DNA from: Mycobacterium sp.
GTDB lineage: Bacteria; Actinomycetota; Actinomycetes; Mycobacteriales; Mycobacteriaceae
NCBI GenBank assembly: GCA_023264755.1
Contig: JAHFVB010000217.1
Location: 1 to 8,033, forward strand
Direction of reading: 5' to 3'
Length of the DNA: 8,033 bases
Shown here: positions 7,699 to 8,033 of the stretch, piece by piece
How positions within the stretch are numbered: position 1 is the first letter of the stretch
How the letters are laid out: every line of letters begins with the position of its first letter
The notes under the pieces: model-generated
Told to the model about the DNA's origin: nothing
What the model saw: only the letters and a program-made list of their open reading frames with translations
The model's database searches: none
Position numbers and translations under genes: made by a program

Positions 7699-8033
7699 GC
7701 TTCGGCCAGCACGCGCCCGGCGGCGCAGCGTCCAGCTGGGCGGACAAGCTGGCCGTCACCGAACTGCTGTATCGCTACAGCGAACTGATCGACGGCGGTG
7801 ACTTCGACGGCGTGGGCGCGCTGCTGGGCCGCGCGACCTTCGGCGGGACGGCCGGGGGTTCGGCGTCCGGAGCCGACGTCATCGCCAAGCTGTTCGCGAA
7901 GACCACGCGGCGCTTCCCCGGGCATGGCAATACGCCGCGGACACGCCACCTGGTGCTGAATCCGATCGTCGAGCTCGCCACTGCCACCGACACCGCCACG
8001 GCGCGCTCGACGTTCTGCGTCGTGCAGAACACC
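7695..8033 (+). CDS. SnoaL/NTF2-like protein, 3' end outside window
   Basis: An open frame starts with GTG at 7695, overlaps the tsaD stop as GTGA, and runs without a stop to the last base, giving the first 113 residues. After a short polar lead, the segment [18 protein letters not shown], then [10 protein letters not shown], an insertion rich in Gly/Ala, GADVIAKLF, and [15 protein letters not shown] resemble the SnoaL_4 type of the NTF2-like cone fold (helix, then mixed sheet, with the TRH segment common in this group). The family holds enzymes (isomerases, dehydratases, hydrolases) and binding proteins, so the function cannot be read from the fold. GAAGGG at 7680-7685, 9 nt upstream, is a modest ribosome binding site. 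As I remember it, groES follows tsaD directly in M. tuberculosis, so this gene may be an insertion between them; the window ends too early to see. Confidence 0.8.
   Translation, partial: MSFGQHAPGGAASSWADKLAVTELLYRYSELIDGGDFDGVGALLGRATFGGTAGGSASGADVIAKLFAKTTRRFPGHGNTPRTRHLVLNPIVELATATDTATARSTFCVVQNT

Noticed and set aside
1..8033. Mobile elements, CRISPR, tRNA or rRNA genes, phage or defence systems
   Set aside because: The window is filled end to end by housekeeping genes; I saw no terminal inverted repeats, spaced direct repeats, tRNA-like cloverleaf or transposase motifs on either strand.

Overview
This window reads as ordinary chromosomal core DNA of a mycobacterium, most likely a non-tuberculous, fast-growing (Mycolicibacterium-type) species. 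It is very GC-rich with strong G/C third-position bias. The proteins resemble, as far as I can recall them, the Mycobacterium tuberculosis Rv3433c-Rv3419c series (nnrD, gadB, alr, tsaE, tsaB, rimI, tsaD). Species cannot be fixed without a search.

Layout, all on the + strand and almost without gaps: 1-1353 the 3' part of a bifunctional NAD(P)HX epimerase/dehydratase (nnrD; its start lies left of the window); 1366-2760 glutamate decarboxylase (gadB); 2761-2817 the only non-coding gap, with a small hairpin and a possible -10 element; 2818-3978 alanine racemase (alr); 3975-5102 a membrane-anchored alpha/beta hydrolase of unknown substrate; 5095-5562 tsaE; 5559-6194 tsaB; 6191-6643 rimI; 6640-7698 tsaD; 7695-8033 the 5' part of a SnoaL/NTF2-like protein that runs off the right edge.

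The genes fall into two likely transcription units. nnrD and gadB are 12 nt apart with a good ribosome binding site between them. From alr onward every gene overlaps the next by 4 or 8 nt (mostly GTGA/ATGA junctions), so alr-hydrolase-tsaE-tsaB-rimI-tsaD-SnoaL looks like one translationally coupled operon. Functionally it joins peptidoglycan precursor supply (D-alanine) with the tRNA t6A modification machinery (TsaB, TsaD, TsaE; the fourth partner TsaC is not here) and an N-terminal acetyltransferase. The two least understood members are the hydrolase between alr and tsaE and the SnoaL-like gene after tsaD; as I remember the M. tuberculosis map, neither is present at these positions there.

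I found no RNA gene, insertion sequence, CRISPR array, phage gene or att site. I do not see an undescribed system; the findings are modest leads.
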